Shown piece by piece: positions 52,364 through 61,286 of a stretch of DNA of 64,000 bases (its first letter is position 1; each line of letters starts with the position of its first letter). Below the pieces are notes generated by a model. That model saw nothing but the letters and a program-made list of their open reading frames with translations, did not search any database and was not told where the DNA came from. Made by a program: the position numbers and the translations under genes. Where the stretch lies: the NCBI RefSeq assembly GCF_000337775.1, contig NZ_AOLQ01000012.1:1-64000 (forward strand), in the 5' to 3' direction. The DNA comes from Haloarcula vallismortis ATCC 29715. Its GTDB lineage: Archaea; Halobacteriota; Halobacteria; Halobacteriales; Haloarculaceae.

Positions 52364-53442
52364 GGCTCGACCACCTCGATGACCTCGTTCAGTACCGAGA
52401 CGGCGCGTTCCGTATCTTCGCGTGTCCCGCAGGTGATACGGATGCACTCAGGCAGTCCGAACGACGAGCAGTCCCGGATGATGACGCCCCGCTCCTGGGC
52501 AGCGTCCGCGACAGCCGCCGCGTCGCCGACTTCTGCGAGAATGAAGTTCCCTGCGCTCTCCCACGTTGGCGCGTCAAGTTCGTCGGAGATGTACTCACGG
52601 GCCCACGCGGCTGTTTCGACGGAGCGCTCGACGTGCTCATCGTCGTCAAGCGCCGCCAGTCCGGCCCGGCAGGCGAGTTCACTGGCCGAAAACGGCGTGT
52701 TGATGCGGGCGTAGGCGTCGGCCCAGTCCTCGGGGACGACCGCATAGCCGAGTCGAATTCCCGCGAGCCCGTAGGCCTTCGAGAACGTTCGCAGGAGCGC
52801 AATGTCGTCACGGTCATCAAGCAACGGCCGCTTGCTCGGTTTTTTAGTGAACTCGCCGTAGGCCTCGTCGACGACGACGAGCGTCTGCTCGTCAGTCTCC
52901 TCGGCGACGGTTCGGACGGCTTCGGTCGTGAACTCCGCCCCCGTCGGGTTGTGCGGACTGGTGAGGTAGACGATTCGCTCACCGTCGTAGTCTTTCAGGA
53001 CGGTGTCGGCGGTCTGGGCGAAGTCGTCGGCCTTCGAGAACGTGTACTCGTTGACCTCGCCGTGGTGATAGCGGGCGCTCATCGCGTAGTACGCGAAGCC
53101 CGGCGACGGGACGAGCACGTCCTGTCCGGGGTCGAGCATCGCCCGAGCGAGGCAATCGAGCGCGCCGTCGCCGCCGTTGCTCAGCCACACCTGTTCGGGC
53201 GTGATATCCCACATATCCGCCAGTTCGTCGACGAGGTCCGCGTGGGAGGCCTTCGGATAGGAGTGCATCCGTTCAGCCGACCCGCGAATCGCTTCGACGG
53301 CGTCCGGGCTCGGCCCGAACATGTTCTCGTTTGACGCCAGCTTCACCATGTCGTCCGGGTCGAGACCGAGTTCCCGGGCGACCTCCTCGATACCGCGACC
53401 TGCCCGATAGACAGTGTGAGCGGAGAGGTCCCGTGGTTCCAT
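52360..53442 (-). CDS. hisC: Histidinol-phosphate aminotransferase
   Basis: The 360-residue fold-type I PLP enzyme has KLASNENMFGPSPDAVEA at the N-terminus, YLTSPHNPTGAEFT in the middle and the PLP lysine in LLRTFSKAYGLAGIRLGYAV. It makes histidinol phosphate; close relatives act on aromatic amino acids. It is the first gene of an operon with an adenylate-kinase-like gene and a CDP-alcohol phosphatidyltransferase. A GCTTAAGC element about 30 bases before the ATG is the probable promoter. Confidence 0.93.
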   Translation of the reverse strand: MEPRDLSAHTVYRAGRGIEEVARELGLDPDDMVKLASNENMFGPSPDAVEAIRGSAERMHSYPKASHADLVDELADMWDITPEQVWLSNGGDGALDCLARAMLDPGQDVLVPSPGFAYYAMSARYHHGEVNEYTFSKADDFAQTADTVLKDYDGERIVYLTSPHNPTGAEFTTEAVRTVAEETDEQTLVVVDEAYGEFTKKPSKRPLLDDRDDIALLRTFSKAYGLAGIRLGYAVVPEDWADAYARINTPFSASELACRAGLAALDDDEHVERSVETAAWAREYISDELDAPTWESAGNFILAEVGDAAAVADAAQERGVIIRDCSSFGLPECIRITCGTREDTERAVSVLNEVIEVVEP

Positions 53443-53700
53443 GGCTGTGCAAAACGGACGGGGCGGCTTAAGCGTGCTCACATCGGGCGTGGCCGTGGCT
53501 CCGCCAGTCAGGTTCGCAGAGAAATCCGCTGGCGGCCTCCCGTGGGAAACCCGTCGATGACGGGTACGGCACGGAATAGCACGCTCCCCACCGAGTCCGT
53601 GTCAGTCAGTGGTAATGAGCGTTACGGTGAATCACCGCCCAGTCGCGGACAGCTATAGCCACCGAAAACGGTAACACACCATAGGTCCTGTTAGCGTGCA

Positions 53701-54399
53701 ATGCCGCTTCTCATCGATATTCGGAAACTCACGCTCATTACGCGACTCATTCAGGACGGGGCCGAGCAGGTCGCCGACTCGCTGGCGACGCTGGCCGGCG
53801 TCGACGCCGCCGTCGAAATCAAGAGCCTCTCGTTTGTCCAGCCGGAGGACATCGCCACTGAGATGGGTGGCGGAAACATCTACAGCGCCCGCGTCCGCCT
53901 GACAGAGCCGCCATACGGCGTCTTCCTGATGACCTTCGAGACGGAAACGGCCGCCGAAATCGCGGAGCTGATGACCGGGTCCAGTGTCGACGACGGGTTC
54001 ACACAGCTCCACGAGTCCGCGCTCCAGGAGATGTGTAACATCCTCACCTCGGGTTTCATCGACGGCATCGCGAACACGCTGAACGCGACAATCAACATGG
54101 GGACGCCGACGGTCGTACAGGACGATGCGACCGAAATCGCAGATAAGGCCCTCTCGCACGTCCGCCGGGACTCGCTGACCATCGTGCTCGATTCGCTTGT
54201 CGACATCAAAGAGAGCGATGTCGCATTCTCGCTCCGTATCTTCCTCATCCCCGACCCCGGTTCGTTCGTCCATCTCATCGACCAACTGGACTACGACACG
54301 GACCGCGAGACGCACATCTCCGCCGACACCGACGCGGTCAAAGAACTCGATATGTCGGGTGACGCGGACGCCCTCGACGCCTTCGACTCCTCGGAGTGA
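53701..54399 (+). CDS. cheC: CheC-family chemotaxis protein
   Basis: The 232-residue protein is of CheC type. The phosphatase signature (S/D)xxxExxN appears once as LHESALQEMCNILTSG (about residues 102-117). The fold continues with ADKALSHVRRDSLTIVLDSL. CheC dephosphorylates CheY and works with CheD. No other chemotaxis gene is in the window. The Asp/Ser tail (about 200-232) is an addition. The ATG at 53701 follows a compact promoter region. Confidence 0.85.
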   Translation: MPLLIDIRKLTLITRLIQDGAEQVADSLATLAGVDAAVEIKSLSFVQPEDIATEMGGGNIYSARVRLTEPPYGVFLMTFETETAAEIAELMTGSSVDDGFTQLHESALQEMCNILTSGFIDGIANTLNATINMGTPTVVQDDATEIADKALSHVRRDSLTIVLDSLVDIKESDVAFSLRIFLIPDPGSFVHLIDQLDYDTDRETHISADTDAVKELDMSGDADALDAFDSSE

Positions 54400-54447
54400 C
54401 AACACCGAACCCACGACGTTGAAGAGGGTCGCGGCCAACCGCCGCAT

Positions 54448-54900
54448 ATGAGTGTCGTAAACGCGGCTATCTTCGGGGTCCACCTGATATTCGCCGCGCT
54501 GTGGGCTGGAACGGTGTTGTTCATGACCTATGCTGTCCTCCCGACAGCGATGAACGGCGACTCCTCGCCGGGGCCACTGTCGGCGATTACTGGGAAACTT
54601 CAGACGGTATCGCGTGCGAGCGCGACGCTCCTGTTTCTGACGGGCGGGCATCTGGCGGCGACCCGCTACACCGCCGAGTCGCTGACCGGAACCGGCCGCG
54701 GCCACCTAGTCATCACGATGATCGTCCTGTGGTTCATTCTGGCCGGCCTCGTCGAGGTCGCGGCGTCGAAGCTCAGCGACGGCTTCGACCAGCAGAAAGT
54801 GCGCGAACCGGCCCGGAACGCACGCCCGTTCCTGCTGGGCGCGTCTCTCGTGTCGATTCTGCTCTTGCTTGACGCCGGCGCGATTCTCGGCCTGTACTGA
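54448..54900 (+). CDS. Four-helix membrane protein, CopD-like
   Basis: The 150-residue protein has four hydrophobic helices (about 5-35, 55-72, 88-110 and 125-147). The start VVNAAIFGVHLIFAALWAGT and LFLTGGHLAATRY resemble CopD/YozB-type heme or copper-linked membrane proteins. Conserved His residues at about 11 and 66 could bind metal. The function is not known. It is transcribed with a short gap after cheC, but the two are probably not functionally linked. Confidence 0.72.
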   Translation: MSVVNAAIFGVHLIFAALWAGTVLFMTYAVLPTAMNGDSSPGPLSAITGKLQTVSRASATLLFLTGGHLAATRYTAESLTGTGRGHLVITMIVLWFILAGLVEVAASKLSDGFDQQKVREPARNARPFLLGASLVSILLLLDAGAILGLY

Positions 54901-54983
54901 AGATTGACCGAGCGGTTTTCTGAATCTCTCCTCACGAACCTGTATCAGCAGATACAAATCACTATCCGGCGTACCGAAATCCA

Positions 54984-55562
54984 ATGTGGCCGTGGGGACA
55001 CCTCGCCGTCGCCTACCTCGTGTATGTCGTCTACACCCGAATCGGCCCGGCCCGTCGCCAGACTGCAGGGACGCTGACCGCTCTTGCGGTCGGGTCGCAG
55101 TTCCCGGACCTGATAGACAAACCGCTGGCCTGGACGTTCGGCATCCTGCCGTCCGGGCGGTCCCTCGCCCATTCGCTGCTCACGCTTCTCTTGCTTGCCG
55201 TGGTCTTGCACCGTGTCGCCGCGTGGTATCGTAGAACGGACCTCTCGATTGCGTTCACACTCGGTGCATTCGTACACACCCTGACTGACATGAGCCCGAC
55301 GGCGGTGGCCGGATTACTCGGCGGTGACCTGACACAGTTCCAGTGGCTGCGCTTTCTGGTCTGGCCGCTCCAGCCACCGCCGCCGTACGCCAACGATACC
55401 TCCTTCGTCAAGCAGTTCGCGTCGCTCTCTTTCGAGCCGTACGTCCTGTTTCAGTTCGGACTGTTCGGTCTCGCCGTCGCTGTGTGGCTCGCCCATGGCG
55501 CGCCCGGGCTCCGGTCGGTCACCCGCCGGAGCAAGGCAGTGTTCACTGAATTTGCCGATTAA
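54984..55562 (+). CDS. YdjM/DUF457-type membrane metal-dependent hydrolase
   Basis: The 192-residue protein has five or so hydrophobic helices. WPWGHLAVAYLVY, GSQFPDLIDKPLAW, GRSLAHSLLTLLLL and GAFVHTLTDMSP carry the conserved His and Asp residues of the DUF457/YdjM inner-membrane hydrolase family. The substrate is unknown. The stop overlaps the convergent GMC gene by four bases. Confidence 0.82.
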   Translation: MWPWGHLAVAYLVYVVYTRIGPARRQTAGTLTALAVGSQFPDLIDKPLAWTFGILPSGRSLAHSLLTLLLLAVVLHRVAAWYRRTDLSIAFTLGAFVHTLTDMSPTAVAGLLGGDLTQFQWLRFLVWPLQPPPPYANDTSFVKQFASLSFEPYVLFQFGLFGLAVAVWLAHGAPGLRSVTRRSKAVFTEFAD

Positions 55563-57190
55563 AGCCGCTCCGCGACGTGGTCCGCACATTTCAGTGCGAG
55601 TGCGGCGATAGTCAGCGTCGGGTTCATGGACCCAGCGGTGACGAACACCGACGATGACGCAATTGAGAGGTTCGCCACGTCGTGAGTCTGCAACTGTGGG
55701 TTGACCACGCTCTCCTGTGGGTCAGTTCCCATCCGTGTCGTGCCCATGTGATGGTACGCCGGCCCGGTGTCTCCCGGGCCGACGGTCCACGAGATGTCGA
55801 CGCCTAGCTCCGACAGGACGGCATGTTGTATCTCGTTCGCGCGAGCCAGCGACCGTTCCAGCCGGTCGCCCCACGACCACTGAATATCTGGAACTGGATT
55901 GCCGTGGTCGTCCGTCGTCGACGTGTCCAGCGTCACCCGGTTTTCCTTCCGCGGCGGCTGGCCGACCAGTCCGCCCATCGCGATGCTGTTGCCGTACCTC
56001 TCACGGAGGCTCGACAGCAACGTATCACCCCATTCTTCGCCAGAAAGCGCGAGTTCGACCGGCGACGGACCGGCGTAGTTCAGAAACTCCAGTTTCAGCG
56101 GCGACAGCGCCTCGTCGGTCGCCTCGACCACTGTTTCGCCGTCTGCGACGCGCTCGACCGGCTGGCCGGGGTCGTCGTAGAACTGGTGACATTCGCTCGT
56201 GAGAAAGCCGACGTGGTTCTGACGCGTTTCTCGGTCGAGCGTGCCGCCTGCGCCCGCGAACAGGTGGTCCATGAAGTAGTGCCCGACGAGTCCAGAACTG
56301 TTTGCGATCCCGTCCGGGTGTTCGTCAGCCGCTGACAGCAGCAGGAGCCGTGGCGTCTCGACGCCGCCCGCCGCAATGACGAACTCGCGGGCCCTCTGGC
56401 GATGTTCGGTCCCGTCCGGCGTCGCGTAGACGGCCGCCTCGACGCGTCCGTCAGCGTCGGTTTCGAGGCGCTGGACCGGCACGCGGTCGATGACTCTGGC
56501 ACCCGCTGCCTCGGCGTCCTCGATGTGGACACTGGCGTCGTATTTCGCCCCGGAGGGACAGACCGGCTGGCAGGTCCCGTAGCCGACGCATGGTCCACGG
56601 CCGTCGTATGGCTCGGAATTCCGTGCGTTGGGGACAGAGTGCATCGTGATGCCCAGTTCTTCGCAGGCTTCAGCGAACAGCGAGTCGCTGTACGACGGCG
56701 GGAACCCGGGCAAGGGGTACGCGCCGTCACGTGGCGGTGCGAAGGGGTTGTCCGCGTCACCGGCGACCCCAAACGCCCGCTCGGCGTCAGCGTAGTACGG
56801 TCGCAGGTCGTCGTAGCTGACCGGCCACGCCGGATCGTCGGTGTCGTGGCTCCCGTCGAAATCTGTGGGGTGTAGCCGCATCACCATCCCCTGCCAGTGC
56901 AGCGTCGACCCGCCGACGCCTTTCACTCGCGAGGTATTCAGCGGGTAGTACCGGTCGCCGCTCGCACTGAACGCGTCGCGGTCGCCACCCATCTCCCAGA
57001 CTGAGCCGTGATCGCCTGGCCGAATCGCCTCTTCCATCTGTTGCTCTCGCTTCGACCTGTCGAATCGCGGTCCGGCCTCCAGCACGACCACTTTCTGGCC
57101 GTCGCTAGCGAGCCGGCTCGCGATGAGTGCACCTGCCGGCCCGGCCCCGACGACACAGACATCCGCCCGCTCGGACGGCTCCCGGTCCAT
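55559..57190 (-). CDS. GMC-family oxidoreductase
   Basis: The 543-residue flavoprotein has the FAD motif VCVVGAGPAGALIASRLASD (residues 11-30), GGSTLHWQGMVMRL for the flavin site, and the C-terminal THRMGT-like HHMGTTRMGTDPQ with FVTAGSMNPTLTIAALAL. It resembles gluconate/sorbose dehydrogenase type enzymes rather than secreted fungal oxidases. A Cys-rich VGYGTCQPVCPSGAKYDA occurs at about 205-222. No signal peptide is seen, and the electron acceptor is unknown. Confidence 0.88.
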   Translation of the reverse strand: MDREPSERADVCVVGAGPAGALIASRLASDGQKVVVLEAGPRFDRSKREQQMEEAIRPGDHGSVWEMGGDRDAFSASGDRYYPLNTSRVKGVGGSTLHWQGMVMRLHPTDFDGSHDTDDPAWPVSYDDLRPYYADAERAFGVAGDADNPFAPPRDGAYPLPGFPPSYSDSLFAEACEELGITMHSVPNARNSEPYDGRGPCVGYGTCQPVCPSGAKYDASVHIEDAEAAGARVIDRVPVQRLETDADGRVEAAVYATPDGTEHRQRAREFVIAAGGVETPRLLLLSAADEHPDGIANSSGLVGHYFMDHLFAGAGGTLDRETRQNHVGFLTSECHQFYDDPGQPVERVADGETVVEATDEALSPLKLEFLNYAGPSPVELALSGEEWGDTLLSSLRERYGNSIAMGGLVGQPPRKENRVTLDTSTTDDHGNPVPDIQWSWGDRLERSLARANEIQHAVLSELGVDISWTVGPGDTGPAYHHMGTTRMGTDPQESVVNPQLQTHDVANLSIASSSVFVTAGSMNPTLTIAALALKCADHVAERL

Positions 57191-57281
57191 TTCAGCAGGA
57201 GTTAGGCAAGCCTAAACTTATACGTTGGCATCTCAGGCGTCGTGTGTTCGGTCGCTGTTCGCTGCGTCCGCTCCTCGCAGA

Positions 57282-57439
57282 GCGGGCGTGGCGGGAGTGA
57301 GCGAAACCGGGGGATTCGAACCGGACCGAGACTCGCTCTGCTCGTCTCGTAGGGTTCGAATCTCCGGACCGTTCTCACGCCTCACTGTCGCTCGCCGGAA
57401 AACGGGCGTGGCGGGAGTGAGCAAACGCGGAGCGTTTGC
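57282..57439. repeat. tRNA-Arg-end repeats and a palindromic element
   Basis: CGGGCGTGGCGGGA, the complement of the tRNA-Arg 3' end, occurs near 57283 and 57403 and again in the tRNA at 57492. The first two copies continue identically (GTGAGC) and lie 120 bases apart. After the second copy comes the hairpin GCAAACGC-GGA-GCGTTTGC (57421-57439), flanked by GTGA and GAG. It has the same form as the elements beside tRNA-Gly. Two T-loop-like segments (GGATTCGAACC and GGGTTCGAATC) lie between the copies. Confidence 0.6.
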
Positions 57440-57491
57440 GAGCTACGCCACGGCCGCAAGTGTGTTTCGAGCGGACACGAGAACCACGAAG

Positions 57492-57565
57492 CGGGCGTGG
57501 CGGGATTCGAACCCGCGTTCTAGGGGTTAGGAACCCCTCGCCCTGGTCCACTAGGCCACACGCCC
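57492..57565 (-). tRNA. tRNA-Arg (anticodon CCT)
   Basis: The 74-base cloverleaf has acceptor GGGCGTG pairing with CACGCCC and discriminator G. The anticodon stem AGGGG/CCCCT has loop TTCCTAA (CCT). The T-arm is GCGGG-TTCGAAT-CCCGC. No intron is seen and CCA is not encoded. Confidence 0.95.
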
Positions 57566-57642
57566 CATCGGGTGGTCGATTGAGCGGCGAAAAATCCTTT
57601 CGTTATCACTAGAGCCCGCTAAGAACGGAGAAGTGGTCGAGA

Positions 57643-57915
57643 TTACGTCTCGGTTTCAGTCGCCGTCTCGGTCGATTCGGCCGAGTCCACGGTGGACGCG
57701 TCGGCCCCTTCTGCAGCGCCGCCATCACGCATTTCCTCGAGTTCCTGCTCGACTTCTTCTCGCCCCTTCTGGAACTCGCCCATGGCTTCGCCAGTCGACC
57801 GCGCTAGTTTTGGAATCTTGTTCGCGCCGAACAGCAGGACGGCGATGAGGAGGATGACCATCATCTCCGTCGTCCCGGGCATCCCCGGGAACAGTACTCC
57901 GGATGTCCCTAACAT
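57643..57915 (-). CDS. tatA: Twin-arginine translocase subunit TatA
   Basis: The 90-residue protein has one membrane helix (about 12-32, MVILLIAVLLFGANKIPKLA) with the conserved FG hinge, an amphipathic helix (33-62; GEAMGEFQKGREEVEQELEE) and a Thr/Glu-rich tail. TatA forms the pore of the Tat export path, the main secretion route in haloarchaea. TTATAATA about 24 bases before the ATG gives a leaderless start. Confidence 0.92.
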   Translation of the reverse strand: MLGTSGVLFPGMPGTTEMMVILLIAVLLFGANKIPKLARSTGEAMGEFQKGREEVEQELEEMRDGGAAEGADASTVDSAESTETATETET

Positions 57916-58440
57916 TGTGTCCGAAGGTTACGTGGTTGCTATTATAACCTTTTTGCTCAGGACGGCAAACTGGCCTATTTGCCGCTGTCGGGGCCGGCTC
58001 TCCGACACTATTTGACGGAGGCCGGAGGCGGACCGATGATGCAAACCGAACCGTAGCCGCTTGGCCTGTCGAAACGGCCTTGCCGGGAACCGGCGAGGCC
58101 TGACACAGGAGCGGGCAATGGGGTGGCTCGGAAGCGCTAACAGGAGGCACTCGGTCGCTTGGTTCTCGGTGTCGCCAACTCAGGTTGGCAGGTCAACAGA
58201 GAGACCGCAACGTGTCCACGGGACGGGCCCAATAGCTGGGGCTGTGCATGTGACAGAACGTCCGTGGTCGTGTCCGACATGCAGGGTCTGCCTGCGTGCG
58301 GGTTCGTACCCGCAGTACTGGCTACACGGGTCTGTCAATCTATTATATGCTCGTTGAACTACTGTTCACCAGCCACAGTGTCGGAGAGATGCACTTTCTG
58401 CCCGGACATATAACTACTGTCGGGCGCTCAAAGATACCAG
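57916..58440. ncRNA. Candidate structured noncoding RNA region
   Basis: This 525-base stretch has no credible protein gene but several strong hairpins: GGCCTTGCCGG-GAA-CCGGCGAGGCC (58076-58100), CCAAC-TCAG-GTTGG (58175-58188), GCAGG-GTCTG-CCTGC (58281-58295) and TGCGGG-TTCGTA-CCCGCA (58297-58314). TATTATAT at 58341-58348 reads as a TATA element on either strand. The size would suit a stable RNA of 250-350 bases. I could not match conserved RNase P or SRP RNA motifs, so the class is unknown. Confidence 0.35.
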
Positions 58441-58686
58441 ATGCCGGCCGATAGCCACACGATGGAAGTCAGAAGCGGAGAAGAGGTAACGATTCGACCG
58501 ATCAAACCCGTCGGAGAGGACGTCGTTCGGGTCGACATTGAGGCCGATGGGGTGTGGCGACTCGATATTACGCGCGAGGGCGAGATTGCGGATGTCGTCA
58601 CGACTCGTGATGCCGACGGGACGCTCGCGGACCGCGAGCTACCGGAATGGATCGACGAGGTCACGGCAAAGTTCGCACAGTTCTGA
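58441..58686 (+). CDS. Small conserved haloarchaeal protein, unknown function
   Basis: The 81-residue acidic protein starts MPADSHTMEVRSGEEVTIRP (ATG 58441; an internal ATG at 58462 is possible). It is beta-rich in the middle (VRVDIEADGVWRLDITREGE) with a C-terminal helix (LPEWIDEVTAKFAQF). There are no catalytic motifs. It lies 55 bases before the peroxiredoxin gene, which has its own TATA-like element. Confidence 0.7.
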   Translation: MPADSHTMEVRSGEEVTIRPIKPVGEDVVRVDIEADGVWRLDITREGEIADVVTTRDADGTLADRELPEWIDEVTAKFAQF

Positions 58687-58741
58687 CTGCGATCGGATCA
58701 GGTCAAAAAGGGTTTTACTTAGTTAGATCAAGGTCAGTAGT

Positions 58742-59209
58742 ATGGTCTCAGTTGGAGACGTTGCGCCTGATTTCACGGCACCGATCGCAAACGGCGACGT
58801 TGACGAGATAACGCTGTCCGAGGCGCTCGACGACGGGCCTGTTGTGCTCGCGTTCTTTCCCGGAGCGTTCACCAGCGTGTGCAGTCACGAGATGAACTCG
58901 TTTCAGGACCGACTCGGCGAACTCACTGAAGCGGGGACGACGCTGTACGGTGTCAGCATCGATACACCGTTCTCACAGAACGCGTTCCGGGACGAACTGG
59001 GACTCGAATTCGATCTCGTCAGTGACTCCGGGCGGGAGATCGTCGATGCTTACGACATTTCGATGGACTTTGAGTCCCTCGGCGTTCCGAACGTAGCCAA
59101 GCGGGCCGTCTTCGTTATCGACGAGAACCAGGAAGTCACGTACGCCTGGGTCAGTGACGACCCCGGCGTCGAACCGGACTACGACGAAGTTATCGACGCC
59201 GCCACCTGA
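58742..59209 (+). CDS. Peroxiredoxin (AhpC/TSA family)
   Basis: The 155-residue thioredoxin-fold protein has the peroxidatic cysteine at residue 47 in FFPGAFTSVCSHEM, in the motif PxxxTxxC. No second Cys is present, so it is a 1-Cys type needing an external thiol. It reduces peroxides. TTTTACTTAG about 28 bases upstream of the ATG at 58742 predicts a leaderless message. Confidence 0.93.
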   Translation: MVSVGDVAPDFTAPIANGDVDEITLSEALDDGPVVLAFFPGAFTSVCSHEMNSFQDRLGELTEAGTTLYGVSIDTPFSQNAFRDELGLEFDLVSDSGREIVDAYDISMDFESLGVPNVAKRAVFVIDENQEVTYAWVSDDPGVEPDYDEVIDAAT

Positions 59210-59255
59210 TCGCGCCGGTGGGGGATTTTTCGCGGTGGGTCGTCTGGGATGTGGT

Positions 59256-60068
59256 ATGAGCGTTGACAGAGACGATACCGAAGGCCGAATTTACGACCCT
59301 GAGGCGGACCACGCGTTCCCGGACGGGCGGCTGAACGCGGTTCTCGACACCATTACGACCAACGAGGAGATCCAAGCGTATCTTGAAGCGCAGAACATCA
59401 ACCCTGTCGCGCGCAAGCGGTACAACGACCACGGCGCGAAACACATCGGCATCGTCCGCAACCGAGCGCTGTGTCTGTATGACCTCCTCAAACAGGGCGG
59501 CGTCGAGTTCAACGGCGCGGCCGACCACGGCCTCGATGAGGCCGACGAGGCTGTCATCATCGCACTTGCAACGACGCTGCACGACATCGGACACGTCGTC
59601 CACCGCGATTCACATCCGTATTATTCGATTCCGCTTGCGGCTGACATCCTTGATGACATCCTCCCGGAGTTCTACGATGTCCGTCAGGCGGTACAGATAA
59701 AGGGAGAGGTGCTCCACGCGATTCTCTGCCATCATACCGAGGAAAACCCGTTGACGCTGGAAGCCGGCGTTGTTCGTGTCGCCGACGCGCTGGATATGGA
59801 GCGTGGCCGTTCGCGGATTCCCTACAAGCGCGGCGGTCGTGGTATCGACACGGTCTCCAGCCAAGCTATCGAGACGGTGACGCTGAGCTTAGGCGACGAC
59901 TACCCCGTCCTCGTCGAAATCGCGATGAACAACGCGGCTGGCGTCTATCAGGTCGACAATCTCCTGAAAGCCAAGCTCAAAGATTCCGGTCTGGAGGAAC
60001 ACGTCCGTATCGTTGCGCTCAACACCCGAGAAGACGGGAACCAGATCGTCGAACGAATCGAACTCTGA
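59256..60068 (+). CDS. HD-domain phosphohydrolase
   Basis: The 270-residue protein has an HD domain (about 55-190): KHIGIVRNRAL, then TTLHDIGHVVHRDSH with the His-Asp metal pair, and LCHHTEENPLTL. The C-terminal domain (about 200-270) has NAAGVYQVDNLLKAKL. The HD superfamily cleaves phosphate esters of nucleotides; the substrate is not known. ATG 59256 was chosen over an earlier in-frame start inside the peroxiredoxin gene. Confidence 0.87.
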   Translation: MSVDRDDTEGRIYDPEADHAFPDGRLNAVLDTITTNEEIQAYLEAQNINPVARKRYNDHGAKHIGIVRNRALCLYDLLKQGGVEFNGAADHGLDEADEAVIIALATTLHDIGHVVHRDSHPYYSIPLAADILDDILPEFYDVRQAVQIKGEVLHAILCHHTEENPLTLEAGVVRVADALDMERGRSRIPYKRGGRGIDTVSSQAIETVTLSLGDDYPVLVEIAMNNAAGVYQVDNLLKAKLKDSGLEEHVRIVALNTREDGNQIVERIEL

Positions 60069-60109
60069 ACCGGAGCGACACAACGGTTTTGTACCGTGCT
60101 TCCCTAGCT

Positions 60110-60529
60110 ATGCGCATGAGTCTCACACCCATGGATGAGCCACGGGGTGTCCGGAGCAATCCGGATGACGGCGACGTGCCGTCGCCCTCGCTTCTGGACC
60201 AGGTCAGGTACCGCGTGCGCTCAGCCATTGAGACTACTTCGGTTGGGGAGCGATGTTTTGAGTGGCTTGATAGACGTGGTCGAGACAAACCACAGTCAAA
60301 GATTCACACCGATGGGTTCGCCGATGATGTCGTTGCGCCGCCGGAGTGCCCGTCGATAAGCAATCTGCCGACGCGGTCACGACCATTTACGTACCCGACG
60401 CGGAACCACGCGGAGAGCAACACCGTCGATCTTGTCGCGATTGAGTCCAGCGGCCAACTAACAATGACCCACCCGGATAGCGCTGAGGCAAAAATCTCGT
60501 CTGACGTGTGGGAACCTGTTGAGCAGTAA
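60110..60529 (+). CDS. Hypothetical protein, unknown function
   Basis: This product has about 139 residues from ATG 60110 (MRMSLTPMDEPRGVRSNPDD); ATG 60116 is also possible. It contains RYRVRSAIETTSVGERCFEW and a C-terminal part with TVDLVAIESSGQLTMTHPDS. The composition is closer to coding than the alternatives, but no motif is recognised. It is probably a haloarchaeal accessory protein. Confidence 0.55.
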   Translation: MRMSLTPMDEPRGVRSNPDDGDVPSPSLLDQVRYRVRSAIETTSVGERCFEWLDRRGRDKPQSKIHTDGFADDVVAPPECPSISNLPTRSRPFTYPTRNHAESNTVDLVAIESSGQLTMTHPDSAEAKISSDVWEPVEQ

Positions 60530-60639
60530 GTGCGTCTGCCGGCCTGTTCTTCCGTCGATAGATGAACCGTCGACGAGAGCCGCCCGTCCGGTAGCGTTTG
60601 GAGAAAGAGAAAACAGCGGGCGTGAAAGTGGCCGTCCAG

Positions 60640-60780
60640 TCAGAAGTCGTACTGTGCGATGTTGCTGGAGCCACAGACCGGACAGGTCGTCCCATCCGTT
60701 TCGAGGGTCGTTCCACAGCGCCGACACTCCAGATGTGACGGCTGTCCAGTCCCTACGACCCGGCGTAATCGCTCCATCAT
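60640..60780 (-). CDS. Tiny zinc-ribbon protein
   Basis: The 46-residue protein starts MMERLRRVVGTGQPSHLECR. CRRCGTTL and CPVCGSSN form one zinc ribbon (residues about 19-22 and 33-36). Such microproteins are common in haloarchaea and mostly unstudied. The extension upstream of 60780 is not supported. It is convergent with the 60110 gene. Confidence 0.7.
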   Translation of the reverse strand: MMERLRRVVGTGQPSHLECRRCGTTLETDGTTCPVCGSSNIAQYDF

Positions 60781-60925
60781 ATTGCCAGACAGGACATCAG
60801 GACACATATAATCAGTCAATCCACGGCGAAAGTGAAAACCGCAAGACATGGGGTCGATGCTGGTGGCCCGTCAGCCAAGCGTCAGACGCCGCTGTCAGAC
60901 CGCAGAGCCTGTACAGCCACCCCTG

Positions 60926-61054
60926 TTACACCCGGGCTTGCCCGCGTCGGTCCCGCCTGCCGAACGCGTACAGAAGCGCCAGAAACAGGCCGACTCCGGC
61001 CAGCCAGATAACAACAAGCCAGAGCACCAGCAACTGGACCCCACTCCCGTGCAT
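60926..61054 (-). CDS. 42-residue single-helix membrane protein
   Basis: The start at ATG 61054 (MHGSGVQLLVLWLVVIWLAG) gives a single hydrophobic helix of about 25 residues followed by a basic tail (GRRDRRGQARV). This suits a small membrane peptide oriented with its C-terminus inside. CTAATTAAG about 30 bases upstream is a plausible TATA element. The function is unknown. Confidence 0.55.
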   Translation of the reverse strand: MHGSGVQLLVLWLVVIWLAGVGLFLALLYAFGRRDRRGQARV

Positions 61055-61286
61055 GAACTGTACGCAACAGTGTCGGTACTTAATTAGTAGCACTGTATCG
61101 GGAACGGGCACAGTGTCACACAACAGATTATGCCGTGGATAACGATGCAACCGGCGTCGGTCGCTTCCCCTACTAACCGACCCGATGCGGACGAGCACTG
61201 CCCTCCTGTCGACTGAGTGGTTCCAGGCCCCCGTCTGTCAGGGACACGCCCAGACGTTTTTGTTCACGCCGACGTAGCCACGTCTG

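Noticed and set aside
57916-58440. RNase P RNA or SRP 7S RNA
   Set aside because: The conserved core sequences that I know for these RNAs are not visible on either strand, so only an unassigned structured region is reported.
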